Part shown: positions 1-9,300 of the stretch, in pieces
Layout of the letters: each line of letters starts with the position of its first letter
Position numbering within the stretch: the first letter of the stretch is position 1
Assembly: GCA_020199835.1 (NCBI GenBank)
Contig: JAIVJV010000013.1
Span: 1-64,000, forward strand
Source: Acidobacteriota bacterium
Lineage (GTDB): Bacteria > Acidobacteriota > Blastocatellia > Pyrinomonadales > Pyrinomonadaceae
Reading direction: 5' to 3'
DNA: 64,000 bases
The notes under the pieces: model-generated
The model's database searches: none
Told to the model about the DNA's origin: nothing
What the model saw: only the letters and a program-made list of their open reading frames with translations
Made by a program: the position numbers and the translations under genes

Positions 1-118
1 AGTCTCATGTCAAAGAGCGAAAAAGCAGTAACAGAGCAACGCAGGCGCTGCGGCGTCGCGGTCGAAGTCTGTCCTACAGATCTCTTGACAGCGAACACCG
101 CTTCATAGATGGGCTGGA

Positions 119-258
119 ATTAGGAAACGCCGTTGGCGTTGGAGTGCGTTTACTCGCCCGGGGTAGCGTTTCAAATGAGTTACTCTGCCCAAGGCTGGCT
201 TTTCACACCGCTACTCGCCCAAGGCGCTGGCGTTTCAAATGCGCTACTCGCCCAACGC
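119..258. repeat. degenerate tandem repeat array with ACGCC/GGCGT words
   Basis: About four imperfect units of roughly 30 bases share the words GCGTTTCAAATG and CTACTCGCCCAAGGCGCT, seen best at 166-196, 197-228 and 229-258. A small palindrome, AACGCCGTTGGCGTT, stands just before them. The stop codon of the minus-strand peptidase gene (244-246) lies inside the last unit, so the array forms the 3' edge of that gene. Bases 1-118 upstream hold no gene I can recognise. Confidence 0.7.
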
Positions 259-2025
259 CGCGTATTTAAAGAGCCGGAACCGATAACGCTGCTGGGCGCG
301 GATGTTGGCGGCGATTGCGCCGTGAACGTTCTCGTCCCACTGCGTGTACTCATCGATGAACTTGTCCGCACCGGCTTTGTCGCCCGCATACTGCACCGCC
401 AGAGTTCTCTCCAGCATCTTCCCTACTACGTCGTGATACTTCTCGTAGTGAATGCGCAACGTCTTCGTCGCCTGGTCAAAACTCAACAGCCCGTTCTGGA
501 GATAAAAGTTCCACTGCATCAACTGCATGGTGTTGTACGGCTGATCGCGGCGCGGCTTGTTGTTCTGCAACACACGCAGGATCCCGCCGGCATAAACACT
601 TCTCAACTGCGCATCCGTGTAGTAACCCTGTTTGTGCAGCGCCTCGGCAACGAACAGCGAAACCAGATCCGCTTTCATCTCTTCCATCGTATTCGCGTTG
701 TCCTGCAACGCTGCATCGAGGTCGCGCCCGTCCTTCGTCCGATCGACGCCGAGATAGTGGCCCACCTCGTGCCACAACGTGCGATAGAAATTCCCCTCAG
801 ACGTTAACTCCTTCGCCTGCGCCTCACCGACCGCCGCAGCAAACGTCTTCGACGTGCCTTCAAAAATGTTCGGATCGCGCATTATGTTTGCGCGCAACAA
901 AATCGTGCGCCCGTAACGCCGCGCAAGATAACTCTCGTTCGGCAAAATCGTCGCCGTGTTGCCGCCGCGCGATTGCCCGAAATCCGCGACGACGTCGTAA
1001 ACGCCGACGGGTATGTCTTCGCGCACTTTCTTGTGCTGCTGATAAGGCAGCGAATCCTCCAGCGCCTGCAAACCCTTCATCGCCTGCCGCAGCGCGGTCG
1101 TCTCCTGTTGCCGGCTTTGCAACACAACAAACGAGAAGAACGTCTTCACGCCGTACAATTCGTCGTCGTAGGTTTCGTATGAACCAATCTGCGCGTTGAG
1201 GTTCTTGAACCGCCCGGTCACCCACGCCGCATCACCCGATTCGTAATCGTTCGACAACAGATCCCGCGCGCGATTGCGCAAAAACCGCGCAAACTCCTCG
1301 TCATCGTTCGCAACCGCGTCCGCAGCTTCATTTAGCAGTCCGTAGGCTTTCATTAGATCATCAGCGTACGCGACGGAGTACGGCACGGCGTACAACCCAA
1401 CCTTGTCGGCCGGCGTTGCGGGCCTTCGAGCAAGCTGCTGCAACTGGCCCATCAGCTTCGGATGCAACGTCTCCAACACCGGATACTTATTCATCCGAGT
1501 GATATCTTCGCGCACGTTCTTCGCGGTCGCACTGCGCACTACCGTCCGCAGATCCAGAATTTCGCTACGTGTCTCTTCCGGATTCTTCGTTGAATTGATG
1601 AACCGCTCGACTTCTTCCTTCGTGATTCCCCACGGATACATGTTCTTGCCAGGCTTCAATGGATCCACCGGCAGAAAAGGCTCGCGCTTGTTCTCGAGCG
1701 TTGTGGCGATTGGTCCCTGAAAAAGTCGATAGAGCGTCAACAGGTTCTCCGTCGCCGGCGTGTGGGTCTGCCGGTGCAAGTTTTCGAGCGCACGATACGA
1801 CGAGAGCGCCTCCGGATGACGTTGCTGTTCGTAGAGTTTCTGAAAAATCTGGCCCACCTCGATCAACTTCGCGACGGCTTTGCGTTCACCTTCGGTGAGT
1901 TGTGAAGTATCAGGCGCCAGCCGAATCGTTTGCGTTTTCTCGACGAGCGGCCGGCTCTTTTCGAGCGGCCAGTAACCGTTGGCAATAAGCAGTGACATGA
2001 TTAGGCCTGCAGCAAGTTTAGTCAT
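244..2025 (-). CDS. putative secreted M49-like (dipeptidyl-peptidase III related) zinc metallopeptidase
   Basis: The protein is 593 aa when started at the ATG at 2025. The reading frame is open further upstream, but the codons before this ATG do not look coding, and the ATG opens a hydrophobic, signal-like N-terminus (MTKLAAGLIMSLLIANG). The zinc-binding motif is HEVGHY at about residues 419-424. It is followed some 34 residues later by EEMKAD, which fits the glutamate-bearing second motif of M49 peptidases. An NLPN-like stretch (ILPNESYLARRYG) and RTILLRANIM before it also fit bacterial DPP-III relatives. Classic DPP III has a six-residue HExxGH motif and this one has the shorter HExxH. The last residues (ALGE) and the stop come from the adjacent repeat array. 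The role is inferred to be peptide breakdown outside the cytoplasm. The family call is moderate; a generic gluzincin is the alternative. Confidence 0.65.
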   Translation of the reverse strand: MTKLAAGLIMSLLIANGYWPLEKSRPLVEKTQTIRLAPDTSQLTEGERKAVAKLIEVGQIFQKLYEQQRHPEALSSYRALENLHRQTHTPATENLLTLYRLFQGPIATTLENKREPFLPVDPLKPGKNMYPWGITKEEVERFINSTKNPEETRSEILDLRTVVRSATAKNVREDITRMNKYPVLETLHPKLMGQLQQLARRPATPADKVGLYAVPYSVAYADDLMKAYGLLNEAADAVANDDEEFARFLRNRARDLLSNDYESGDAAWVTGRFKNLNAQIGSYETYDDELYGVKTFFSFVVLQSRQQETTALRQAMKGLQALEDSLPYQQHKKVREDIPVGVYDVVADFGQSRGGNTATILPNESYLARRYGRTILLRANIMRDPNIFEGTSKTFAAAVGEAQAKELTSEGNFYRTLWHEVGHYLGVDRTKDGRDLDAALQDNANTMEEMKADLVSLFVAEALHKQGYYTDAQLRSVYAGGILRVLQNNKPRRDQPYNTMQLMQWNFYLQNGLLSFDQATKTLRIHYEKYHDVVGKMLERTLAVQYAGDKAGADKFIDEYTQWDENVHGAIAANIRAQQRYRFRLFKYAALGE

Positions 2026-2139
2026 GAAAACATTCTGCCATAGGCCGTCACGTGTCGGCCATTCGTTGCACGCGCCCCGCAATTTATTTGGAGTTTTCGC
2101 ATAAAACGTTGGGGCACCGTCGTTGCTAATGCACGAGTA

Positions 2140-2838
2140 GTGACGACTCTGCGCACATTCATTCAACGGCGCTTCAAGCGCATGCGACGACGGCGAAAGG
2201 TGGGCCGCGCGTACGACATGGCATTAGAAATCGCGCGCGTGCTGCCCGCGCATGCTGACGTACTCGACGTCGGTTGCGGCAACGGTTTTATCGCCCACCA
2301 TCTGACTGGTCTACTCGGCAAACCAGTCGTCGGTCTCGACGTCGGCGAGGCCACGGACACGCGCATCAATTACCTTCCTTATGACGGCCGCCACTTTCCC
2401 GTGCGCGATCAAAGTTTCGACGCCGTGTTGCTTTGTTACGTGCTGCATCACGCGCAGGAAGCGCCTCTCGTGCTCAACGAAGTCAGCCGCGTGTTACGTG
2501 AAGGCGGCCTCGCGATTATTTACGAAGACATGCCAACGCTCTGGTGGGATCGTCTCGTTTGCTGGACACACGATCGCCAATGGCGCAGCCGCACTGGACC
2601 ATGCACGTTTCAACGCGAACACGGTTGGCGTAAGACGTTCAACCTGGCAGGTTTCGATATTGTGAGCGAGCGGCCGTTATCGCGCTGGCGAAACCTCGCG
2701 CATCCCGTAGCTCGCCGGCTGTTTATCCTGAGAGCCACCGAATACACGGACAATCCTCTATTCAAACCCGATCACGCCGCGCTCCCGCAACTTCTTGATC
2801 ATGCGCAGGCAATCAGCCTCGCGAAAGGGACAGATTGA
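2140..2838 (+). CDS. class I SAM-dependent methyltransferase
   Basis: This 232-aa protein starts at a GTG. The N-terminus is very basic (FKRMRRRRKVGR) and is followed by a Rossmann-type SAM fold of the Methyltransf_11 kind. Motif I is VLDVGCGNGFIAHHL at about residues 41-55, the acidic post-I residue lies in VVGLDVGEA, and the motif IV-like region is FDAVLLCYVLHHAQEAP. The substrate cannot be told from sequence. The gene is divergent from the M49-like peptidase, with 114 bases between them. Its last 27 codons overlap, tail to tail, the end of the DUF4388 gene on the other strand. An ATG at codon 14 is an alternative start. Confidence 0.8.
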   Translation: MTTLRTFIQRRFKRMRRRRKVGRAYDMALEIARVLPAHADVLDVGCGNGFIAHHLTGLLGKPVVGLDVGEATDTRINYLPYDGRHFPVRDQSFDAVLLCYVLHHAQEAPLVLNEVSRVLREGGLAIIYEDMPTLWWDRLVCWTHDRQWRSRTGPCTFQREHGWRKTFNLAGFDIVSERPLSRWRNLAHPVARRLFILRATEYTDNPLFKPDHAALPQLLDHAQAISLAKGTD

Positions 2839-3885
2839 AAGGATCGATTGAATGTCCCACGAGCCGTTGATGCGCGACAGCAGAAAACCTTCCTGCGGAT
2901 CGAGCTCCAGGTTCGTCAGCTCGGACGGCGAGATGCGCAACTGCGGCACCGAACGCGGCGTTAGACCACTCGTCGCGTAAACGTGTTTCACGAACTTCTC
3001 TTCCGCAGCCGGCAACAAAGCCTGCGCTTCGGGACTGTTTGGTTGTTGCTGTAAAGCCGTCTGCACGATCTGCAACGCTGCGTCGGGATCGGTGTCGAGC
3101 TTGCGTTCGGCGGACCAGACCATCTCGGTCACGCTTTCCGGCAGATCCTCGATCTCCGCGCCCGGCTTCGGAGTGTCCTCGGGCCGCTCACCCGCCACGC
3201 GCGCGACCCCCTCACTGATGAGCGTAAAAAGCTGTCCGTAAACATGAAACGCCGAGGCGTGCATGTGATAGCAGATTTCGGCGACCGACATCCGCTTCTC
3301 GACGAAGTAAAGAATTTGCCGAAACTCCTTGCCGAGTTTCAGCGATGAGGTCCAACCCGCGGCGAGTTCGAGAATCGCGCGATCTGAAGGCACGAGCGTG
3401 CGATAACGCGCGAACTCGTCGATGCGATAGATACCTTCCATGATCACGTTCGTCGGCTCGACCTCGATCAACAGCAGTTCGTCAGACGATGGATCTTCGT
3501 CGTAAAACTCAAAATCGCCCTCGTTCCACATGAACAGATCGTAGATCGCGTCGAGCGTGCGCGTTTTGAGGATCTCGATCACTTCCGCTTCCGTTAGAAA
3601 TCCCTGTTCGACCAAAACTTCGCCGAGTTTCGCGCCCGAAGTGCGTTGTATCTCACGCGCGGCTTTCAGTTGAGCGTCGTCGACCTTTCCGTAGTGGAGG
3701 AGGACCTGACCGAGATATTCGCGCGGGTCGTTGGACTTCGAACCAACGATCATGCCGTTTTTAAAATAGACCTGCTTTGTGATCTTGCCGCGATCAAACT
3801 TCAGCGTGCCTGATTTTCTTCCCGCTGCTAAAAACTGCAGCAGGTCCACCAGGCTCATCGTTTTCAAAGTACCTTGAATTGCCAT
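2758..3885 (-). CDS. DUF4388 (PATAN-like) regulatory protein
   Basis: This 375-aa protein opens with the characteristic DUF4388 start (MAIQGTLKTMSLVDLLQFLA, then GRKSGTLKF) over about residues 1-100. Next comes a region resembling the GspE-N/MshE-N fold (YLGQVLLHYGKVDDAQLKAA, LGEVLVEQGFLTEAEV). A helical TPR-like stretch follows near residues 255-300 (DAALQIVQTALQQQPNSPEA), and the C-terminal segment ends RERGVIGFE. In the family such proteins are found with two-component, gliding and c-di-GMP systems in Acidobacteriota, Cyanobacteria and Myxococcota. The PilZ gene lies 60 bases upstream on the same strand, which supports a signalling role. No enzymatic motif is visible. The convergent overlap with the methyltransferase gene covers 81 bases. 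Confidence 0.85.
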   Translation of the reverse strand: MAIQGTLKTMSLVDLLQFLAAGRKSGTLKFDRGKITKQVYFKNGMIVGSKSNDPREYLGQVLLHYGKVDDAQLKAAREIQRTSGAKLGEVLVEQGFLTEAEVIEILKTRTLDAIYDLFMWNEGDFEFYDEDPSSDELLLIEVEPTNVIMEGIYRIDEFARYRTLVPSDRAILELAAGWTSSLKLGKEFRQILYFVEKRMSVAEICYHMHASAFHVYGQLFTLISEGVARVAGERPEDTPKPGAEIEDLPESVTEMVWSAERKLDTDPDAALQIVQTALQQQPNSPEAQALLPAAEEKFVKHVYATSGLTPRSVPQLRISPSELTNLELDPQEGFLLSRINGSWDIQSILSICPFREADCLRMIKKLRERGVIGFE

Positions 3886-3945
3886 TAGCTAATCGTCGTT
3901 GGGTGTCACTCGCGGGGCCGCACGTTTTGGGAGGTTCTCTGAGAC

Positions 3946-4299
3946 TTAATCTTCGACGAGATCCGCGGAAATCGCCGTTGCTTCCGGTCCGGCTTCGTGT
4001 GCGATCTTGAGCAGGCGCAGCAAATTCTCCGTCTGTTCTTCATTCAAATCGACAAATTGCACACCGAAACCGCGGCCGTGATGATGGTGCCTCACTTCGC
4101 CCTCAAGATAAAGCCAATCGTCGTCCGGCAGCAGCACGCGGAAGGCGACGATCTCTCCAGCCATTACCTCGCCCACTGTGTCGAGATAGCAGCCTCCTTC
4201 GGAAAGATCCGTGACGCGGGCGGAATGCCGTTCTTCGCCACCGTCCCAAACTGCGTCGAGGTGTACGCTCAACCGGGGTCTTGATCGTCGTTCATCCAT
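3946..4299 (-). CDS. PilZ domain protein, candidate c-di-GMP receptor
   Basis: This 117-aa stand-alone PilZ domain has both halves of the c-di-GMP signature: an arginine-rich start (RRSRPR, residues 4-9) matching RxxxR, and DLSEGG at residues 31-36 matching (D/N)xSxxG. A four-histidine run (RHHHHGRGFGVQF) lies before the final strand, and a helix with an acidic tail closes the protein. No membrane segment or signal peptide is seen, so it should be cytoplasmic. It is the first gene of a probable pair with the DUF4388 gene 60 bases downstream. The lipid kinase gene lies 60 bases upstream, also on the minus strand. Confidence 0.88.
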   Translation of the reverse strand: MDERRSRPRLSVHLDAVWDGGEERHSARVTDLSEGGCYLDTVGEVMAGEIVAFRVLLPDDDWLYLEGEVRHHHHGRGFGVQFVDLNEEQTENLLRLLKIAHEAGPEATAISADLVED

Positions 4300-4359
4300 G
4301 GGCCTAAGGCCATATTAGAGTTTTTAGTGAAGCACGAAAAGGAAAATCTAAAACGAGGT

Positions 4360-5307
4360 TCACATGCAACGCACGCGCAAAGCTTCGGGAATGATCTGGA
4401 ACGTAGCCGGCAGTTTTCCAGGAAGTTCTCCATCAACTTCCAGATCTACATCCGCGCCACGTTCTGCCGGGCGCACAGTGACTTTTCGCGCGAGTGCGTG
4501 GCTCACTTGAGGCAGCGAGAGGTGCGAGCCAAAGTAAACTCGCGGCGCGCTCGTGAAGATTTTCATCGCACCGAGATCGCCGACGCCGACAACGTCAAAC
4601 TTTCCGTCCGTGAGTTTTGCGTCAGGCGCGATCTTCATACCGCCACCGAAGTAACGCGCGTTGGCGATGACGAGATTTGTCACCAGCAGGTGGCGCTCGT
4701 GTGCATCGTCGAGTTGCACGAGGAGGCGCGTTGCTTCGCTGCGCATAGCAGTTCGTAGTAGCGACGTGCCGAAGGCGATACGTCCACCCAGCCACTTGGG
4801 CGTGTTCGCGGGCAGCCAGTCAGGCCCGCCGGCTTTGACGTGCTGAATCACCTTTGTGCTCATCCCACACGAGGCGACGCCGACGAAGTAACGCATCGCT
4901 TCGACGCCGTTGTGATCGCGAAACGAGATGCGGCCGACGTCGATGCGACGTGTTTTGCCTTCCCGCAACACGCGCGCAGCCGCACGGCCCGCGGAGGGAA
5001 TTTCGAGCGAACGGCGGAAATCGCCGCCGGTGCCGCTGGGGAGGATGCCGAGTTCCGCGTCTTTGCCGGAAGAGAGAATGCCGTTTGCGACTTCTGAGAC
5101 TGTGCCGTCCCCGCCGCAGGCAATGATGAGTTTGACGCCTTTGCGCGCGGCGTCATTCGCGATCGCGGCTGCGTCGCCGCGAACTTTGGTAAATGCAGTT
5201 TGAAACGAGCCAAACTCCGAACGTAGATCGCTTGCAACGCCCGGCCACGCGTCGCCCGTGCTGCCGCTGGCTGACGAAGGATTAATTATTACGAGCGGTA
5301 GCGGCAT
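4360..5307 (-). CDS. diacylglycerol/sphingoid-type lipid kinase (DagK/YegS family)
   Basis: This 315-aa protein shows the DAGK catalytic fold: VIINPSSASG at the N-terminus, the nucleotide-binding glycine loop ACGGDGTVSEVANG (GGDGT at residues 65-69), and LGILPSGTGGDF. It should phosphorylate a lipid such as diacylglycerol at the membrane surface; the exact substrate is not visible. Its first 26 bases overlap the end of the PlsC-like acyltransferase gene upstream. The two are therefore likely translated together and work in phospholipid synthesis or recycling. Length is normal for the family. Confidence 0.88.
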   Translation of the reverse strand: MPLPLVIINPSSASGSTGDAWPGVASDLRSEFGSFQTAFTKVRGDAAAIANDAARKGVKLIIACGGDGTVSEVANGILSSGKDAELGILPSGTGGDFRRSLEIPSAGRAAARVLREGKTRRIDVGRISFRDHNGVEAMRYFVGVASCGMSTKVIQHVKAGGPDWLPANTPKWLGGRIAFGTSLLRTAMRSEATRLLVQLDDAHERHLLVTNLVIANARYFGGGMKIAPDAKLTDGKFDVVGVGDLGAMKIFTSAPRVYFGSHLSLPQVSHALARKVTVRPAERGADVDLEVDGELPGKLPATFQIIPEALRVRCM

Positions 5308-6187
5308 GCATTTTCCTGTCTTGTTCCGCGAGTTCGGCGATCTTTTCCATCACCATGTCCGCGATCTCTTTGTGGGTGCGCAGACGGTCGGGCCTGTTCA
5401 GGTAATCGCTCAGATCGATCATTGGGCCGAAGTGCAGGCGAATGACTTCCTCACGGTTCCAGTTGCGCGCGACCTGTCGCGGCAGGCTGTTGCATAGTCC
5501 GGCGATGAAGACGGGGATCACCTGTGGCTTCGCGTCCATGATCAGTTTTCCGACGCCCGGTTGCGCGCGCAAAAACGAGTAGGGATCGTCGCCTTTGTTT
5601 CGCGTCCCTTCGGGATGAAAACCGATGACGTTGCCGCGGCCGTTGCGCGCGAGTTCGCTCAGCAGGCGAAACGAAAATTTATCGAACGCGCGTTTTTCGG
5701 GAATCGGGTGATCGCCGGCGGCGAAAAACGGCGGATACATGGACCACCAGCCCATTATCAGGTTCACCAATAATCCGAGTGGTGACTGGTAGAAGAATCG
5801 TCCGCGCACCGGGAAGAAAAGTTGTTTGCGCCATTTCGTCATGCGAAAGAGCATCGCGGATACGGCGAACATGTCGAAGAACGAACGATGATTCGCGACG
5901 AGCAGCAGCGGCCGCTCGCGTGACGCAGCCTCGACGTGTTCGAGGCCGTAGACGTTCATGATGTTGTAAGTGGAGAGGTGGATCCAGCCTGCGCCCATGG
6001 TGCTCTGGCACCACGTCCAGAACCGTTTCCACGCCCCGCGATTCATGCGCGTGGTCAGACGATAAGCAAAACGTTCGAAGCGTGTGAGAACGGCGAGTTC
6101 ATCTGCCGTGGGAACGAGAGGAGCGGATTCGACGGAAGTTGGTGTTAGTTCGTGGGAACGGTTCAAACGTGTCTCAACAGTTCTCAA
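5282..6187 (-). CDS. 1-acyl-sn-glycerol-3-phosphate acyltransferase family (PlsC-like)
   Basis: This protein is about 301 aa. The acyltransferase block I is VANHRSFFD (H100 and D105, the HX4D catalytic pair) and block III is FHPEGTRNKG (EGTR at 193-196). The family transfers an acyl chain to lysophosphatidate or a related acceptor at the inner membrane. No early ATG exists. The start given is a TTG at 6187, and a second TTG at 6166 is just as possible, so the N-terminus is uncertain. It overlaps the lipid kinase gene by 26 bases. The tandem hairpin repeat between metH and this gene lies immediately upstream. Confidence 0.85.
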   Translation of the reverse strand: MRTVETRLNRSHELTPTSVESAPLVPTADELAVLTRFERFAYRLTTRMNRGAWKRFWTWCQSTMGAGWIHLSTYNIMNVYGLEHVEAASRERPLLLVANHRSFFDMFAVSAMLFRMTKWRKQLFFPVRGRFFYQSPLGLLVNLIMGWWSMYPPFFAAGDHPIPEKRAFDKFSFRLLSELARNGRGNVIGFHPEGTRNKGDDPYSFLRAQPGVGKLIMDAKPQVIPVFIAGLCNSLPRQVARNWNREEVIRLHFGPMIDLSDYLNRPDRLRTHKEIADMVMEKIAELAEQDRKMHAATARNN

Positions 6188-6189
6188 GC

Positions 6190-6345
6190 GCTAACTCCAA
6201 CCAACGCCGAAGGCGTTTCCGAACTCCCGAACGCCACAGCGTTTCCAAACTACCAAACGCCACAGCGTTTCCGAACTACCAAACGCCTCGGCGTTAAGAC
6301 TCACGCGTTGGACGCAAACGCCTTCGGCGTTACTCGGTCGACTGA
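6190..6345. repeat. tandem 27-base palindrome-bearing repeat
   Basis: Three consecutive units of about 27 bases start with an AACGCC...GCGTTT palindrome and continue with CCGAACTACCAA or a close variant. Two diverged half-units follow (ACGCCTCGGCGTTAAG and AAACGCCTTCGGCGTT). The palindromic core changes from unit to unit (GAAGG, ACAG, TCGG) while the arms are kept. The array fills the gap between the end of metH and the start of the acyltransferase gene, both on the minus strand. Confidence 0.75.
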
Positions 6346-6362
6346 CAGGACATCAGAAGTAC

Positions 6363-9300
6363 TCACTCAATCGAGAAGTACTTCGCTTCCGGGTGGTGGA
6401 CAATAATAGCCGATGTTGATTGTTCGGGCTCCAGCTGAAACTCTTCCGTCAACGAAACGTCGATGCGCCCGGGATTCAGGAGCGTAAACAGTTTCTCCTG
6501 ATCCTCCAACCGCGGACACGCCGGATAACCAAAACTGTAACGCGAACCCTGGTACTGCTGATGAAACAAGCGCGACAGATTCGTCGCATCCTGACCAGCA
6601 ATCCCAAGCTCCTGCCGGACTCGCTTGTGCCAAAATTCAGCCAGCGCCTCCGCCGCTTCGACACTCAACCCGTGAAAATACAAGTAGTCGGCGTAATTGT
6701 CTGACTTGAACAACTCGTGCGCATACTCACTCGCGCGCCGGCCGACGGTCACGAGATGAAACGCAACGACGTCCATTCGTCCCGACTCCTGTGACGCAAA
6801 GAAATCCGCGAGACACAGATGCTTGCCCGCTGGTTGCCGTGGAAACGTGAAACGCACCTGCTCCCGCTGATTCTCGTCGTAAACGATCAGATCGTTGCCC
6901 GAAGACTGACACGCGAAATACCCATAAACCACTTTCGGAACGAGCAACTGCTCGCGTTTCGATCGCTCCTTGATTTCCTCGTAAATCGGCCGCACTTTGT
7001 CACGCACCAGCGCCTGGTACTGATCCGGCGGCGTCTTGCCCTGCTTGAACTGCCACTGACCTTTAAACAACGCGTTTTCGTTGACGTAAGCGAAAACGTC
7101 GTCAAGCGCGATGTCTTCAACGACACGTGAGCCGTAGAACGGCGGCGTTGGAATCGGAACCGCAGGATCGATCGCGGAACGCGTGGTGTGCGTCGTGTCA
7201 CCGAACGGCGCAGCGCCACGAGGCCGCGCGCTTTTGCGAATCCCGAGTTTCGCTTCCTCACCAACCAGGTCGTCAACATCTTCCGCAGCTTCAACCTTCG
7301 CCGCGGCCGTACTAGATCCGTTAGTTTCCGCCCGCTCAGAAGCGCCCACGAGTTGGTCCATCGTGTGCAAACCCGCAAACGCATCATGCGCGTAATAAAG
7401 CGACCCTTTGTAGATCGACTTCAGATCCTCTTCAACGTAACGCCGCGTCAACGCCGCGCCACCGAGAATCACCGGCACCTTCACGCCGCGCTCGTTCATC
7501 AACTCGAGGTTATCTTTCATGATCAACGTCGACTTCACGAGCAACCCGCTCATCCCAATCGCGTCCGCGCCTGTCTCGTCGTACGCCTGAAGAATGGCCT
7601 CGATCGGCTGCTTGATACCGAGGTTGTGCACCTTGTAACCGTTATTGGTGAGAATGATGTCCACAAGGTTCTTGCCGATATCGTGAACGTCGCCTTTCAC
7701 GGTCGCGAGCACCATCGTGCCCTTTGCAGTCGCGCCGCCTTTCTTCTCCATAAACGGCTCGAGAAAACGCACGGCAGCTTTCATCGCTTCGGCCGACTGC
7801 AACACGAAAGGCAACTGCATCTGCCCGCTGCCGAACAGATCGCCGACGACTTTCATGCCGTCGAGCAGAATGTTGTTGATGATGTCGAGCGCGGGATGTG
7901 TTTTGAGCGCGACTTTGAGTTCGTCTTCGAGACCGATCTTCTCACCGTCGATGATGTGGTTCTTCAAACGCTCTTCGACCGTGTCTCCTTTGGAAGCTTT
8001 TTTCGCCGCCTTCGACTTAACGCCTTCAAAGAGCTTCGTAAACTCGGTCAGCGGATCGTAAACACAGACGTCGTTTTCAAACTTGCGCTCGTCGTAGATC
8101 AGCTCGCGCGCGACCTTGATCTCTTTCTCGCCGATGCGATTCAACGGCTCGATCTTGCTGGCGTTGACGATCGCTGCATCGAGTCCCGCTTCCACGGCGT
8201 CATGGAGAAACACGGAGTTGAGCACGACGCGCGACGCAGGATTCAGGCCGAAAGAGACGTTCGAAACGCCGAGCAGCGTAAACGCGCCGGGCAGATCGCG
8301 CTTGATACGCTTGATGCCTTCGATCGTTTCGAGCGCGTTGCGGCGATCTTCTTCAATACCGGTCGAGATTGGCAGCGCGAGTGGATCGAAAAAAATGTCT
8401 TCCGCGGGCAAGCCTGCTTCGTTTTTCGCCTGTTCGTAAGCGCGCTTCGCGATCCTGAACTTGCCCTCGGCCGTGCGTGCCATGCCCTCTTCGTCGATCG
8501 TGCCGATCACGACGCTCGCGCCGTATCTTTTCGCGAGTTCGATCACCTTCAGAAAGCGCGGCACGCCGTCTTCGTAGTTCGTCGAGTTGAGAATCGACTT
8601 TCCGCCCGCGTGTTGCAGTCCGGCTTCCATCTTCTGCCACTCGGTCGAATCGAACATCAACGGGATCTTGACGTTCGTGACGAGACGAGACGCGAGTTCG
8701 TGCATGTCAGCTTCGCCGTCGCGCCCAACGAAATCGACGTTGACGTCGAGGATGTGCGCGCCTTCGCGTTCCTGTTCCTTGCCGAGCGCGACGAGACCGT
8801 CCCAGTCACCGGCGTTCAGCAGGTCGCGCATCTTCTTCGACCCGCTCGCGTTCACGCGTTCGCCGATGATCAAAAACGACGCGTCCTGCACGTAAGGCTG
8901 TTGCATGTAGATCGACGACGCTGCCGGAACGAGTTTTGGATTGCGTTGCTTCGGCGTGATCTGCTGCATCGCTTCAACGACGTGGCGCAGGTGCGCGGGC
9001 GTCGTGCCGCAACAACCGCCGACGACATTGACGCCGAAGTCGCTGGCGAAATGGACGATTTGCGCGGTGAAACTGTCCGGGGTTTCGTCGTAATGCATCT
9101 TGCCTTCGACGACCGACGGCAGACCCGCGTTTGGCAAAACCGAGATAGGCAGCGGCGCGTTTTCACAAAGGTAGCGGATGCTCTCGGTCATGTGTTTTGG
9201 ACCAGTGCCGCAGTTCATGCCGATGACGTCGATCGGAAACGGCGCGAGGGCCGTCAACGCGGCGGAGATCTCGGTGCCGTTGAGCATCGTGCCGAACGTT

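Noticed and set aside
6190-6345. CRISPR array
   Set aside because: Units are tandem without unique spacers of constant length, repeats are degenerate palindromes, and no cas gene is present.
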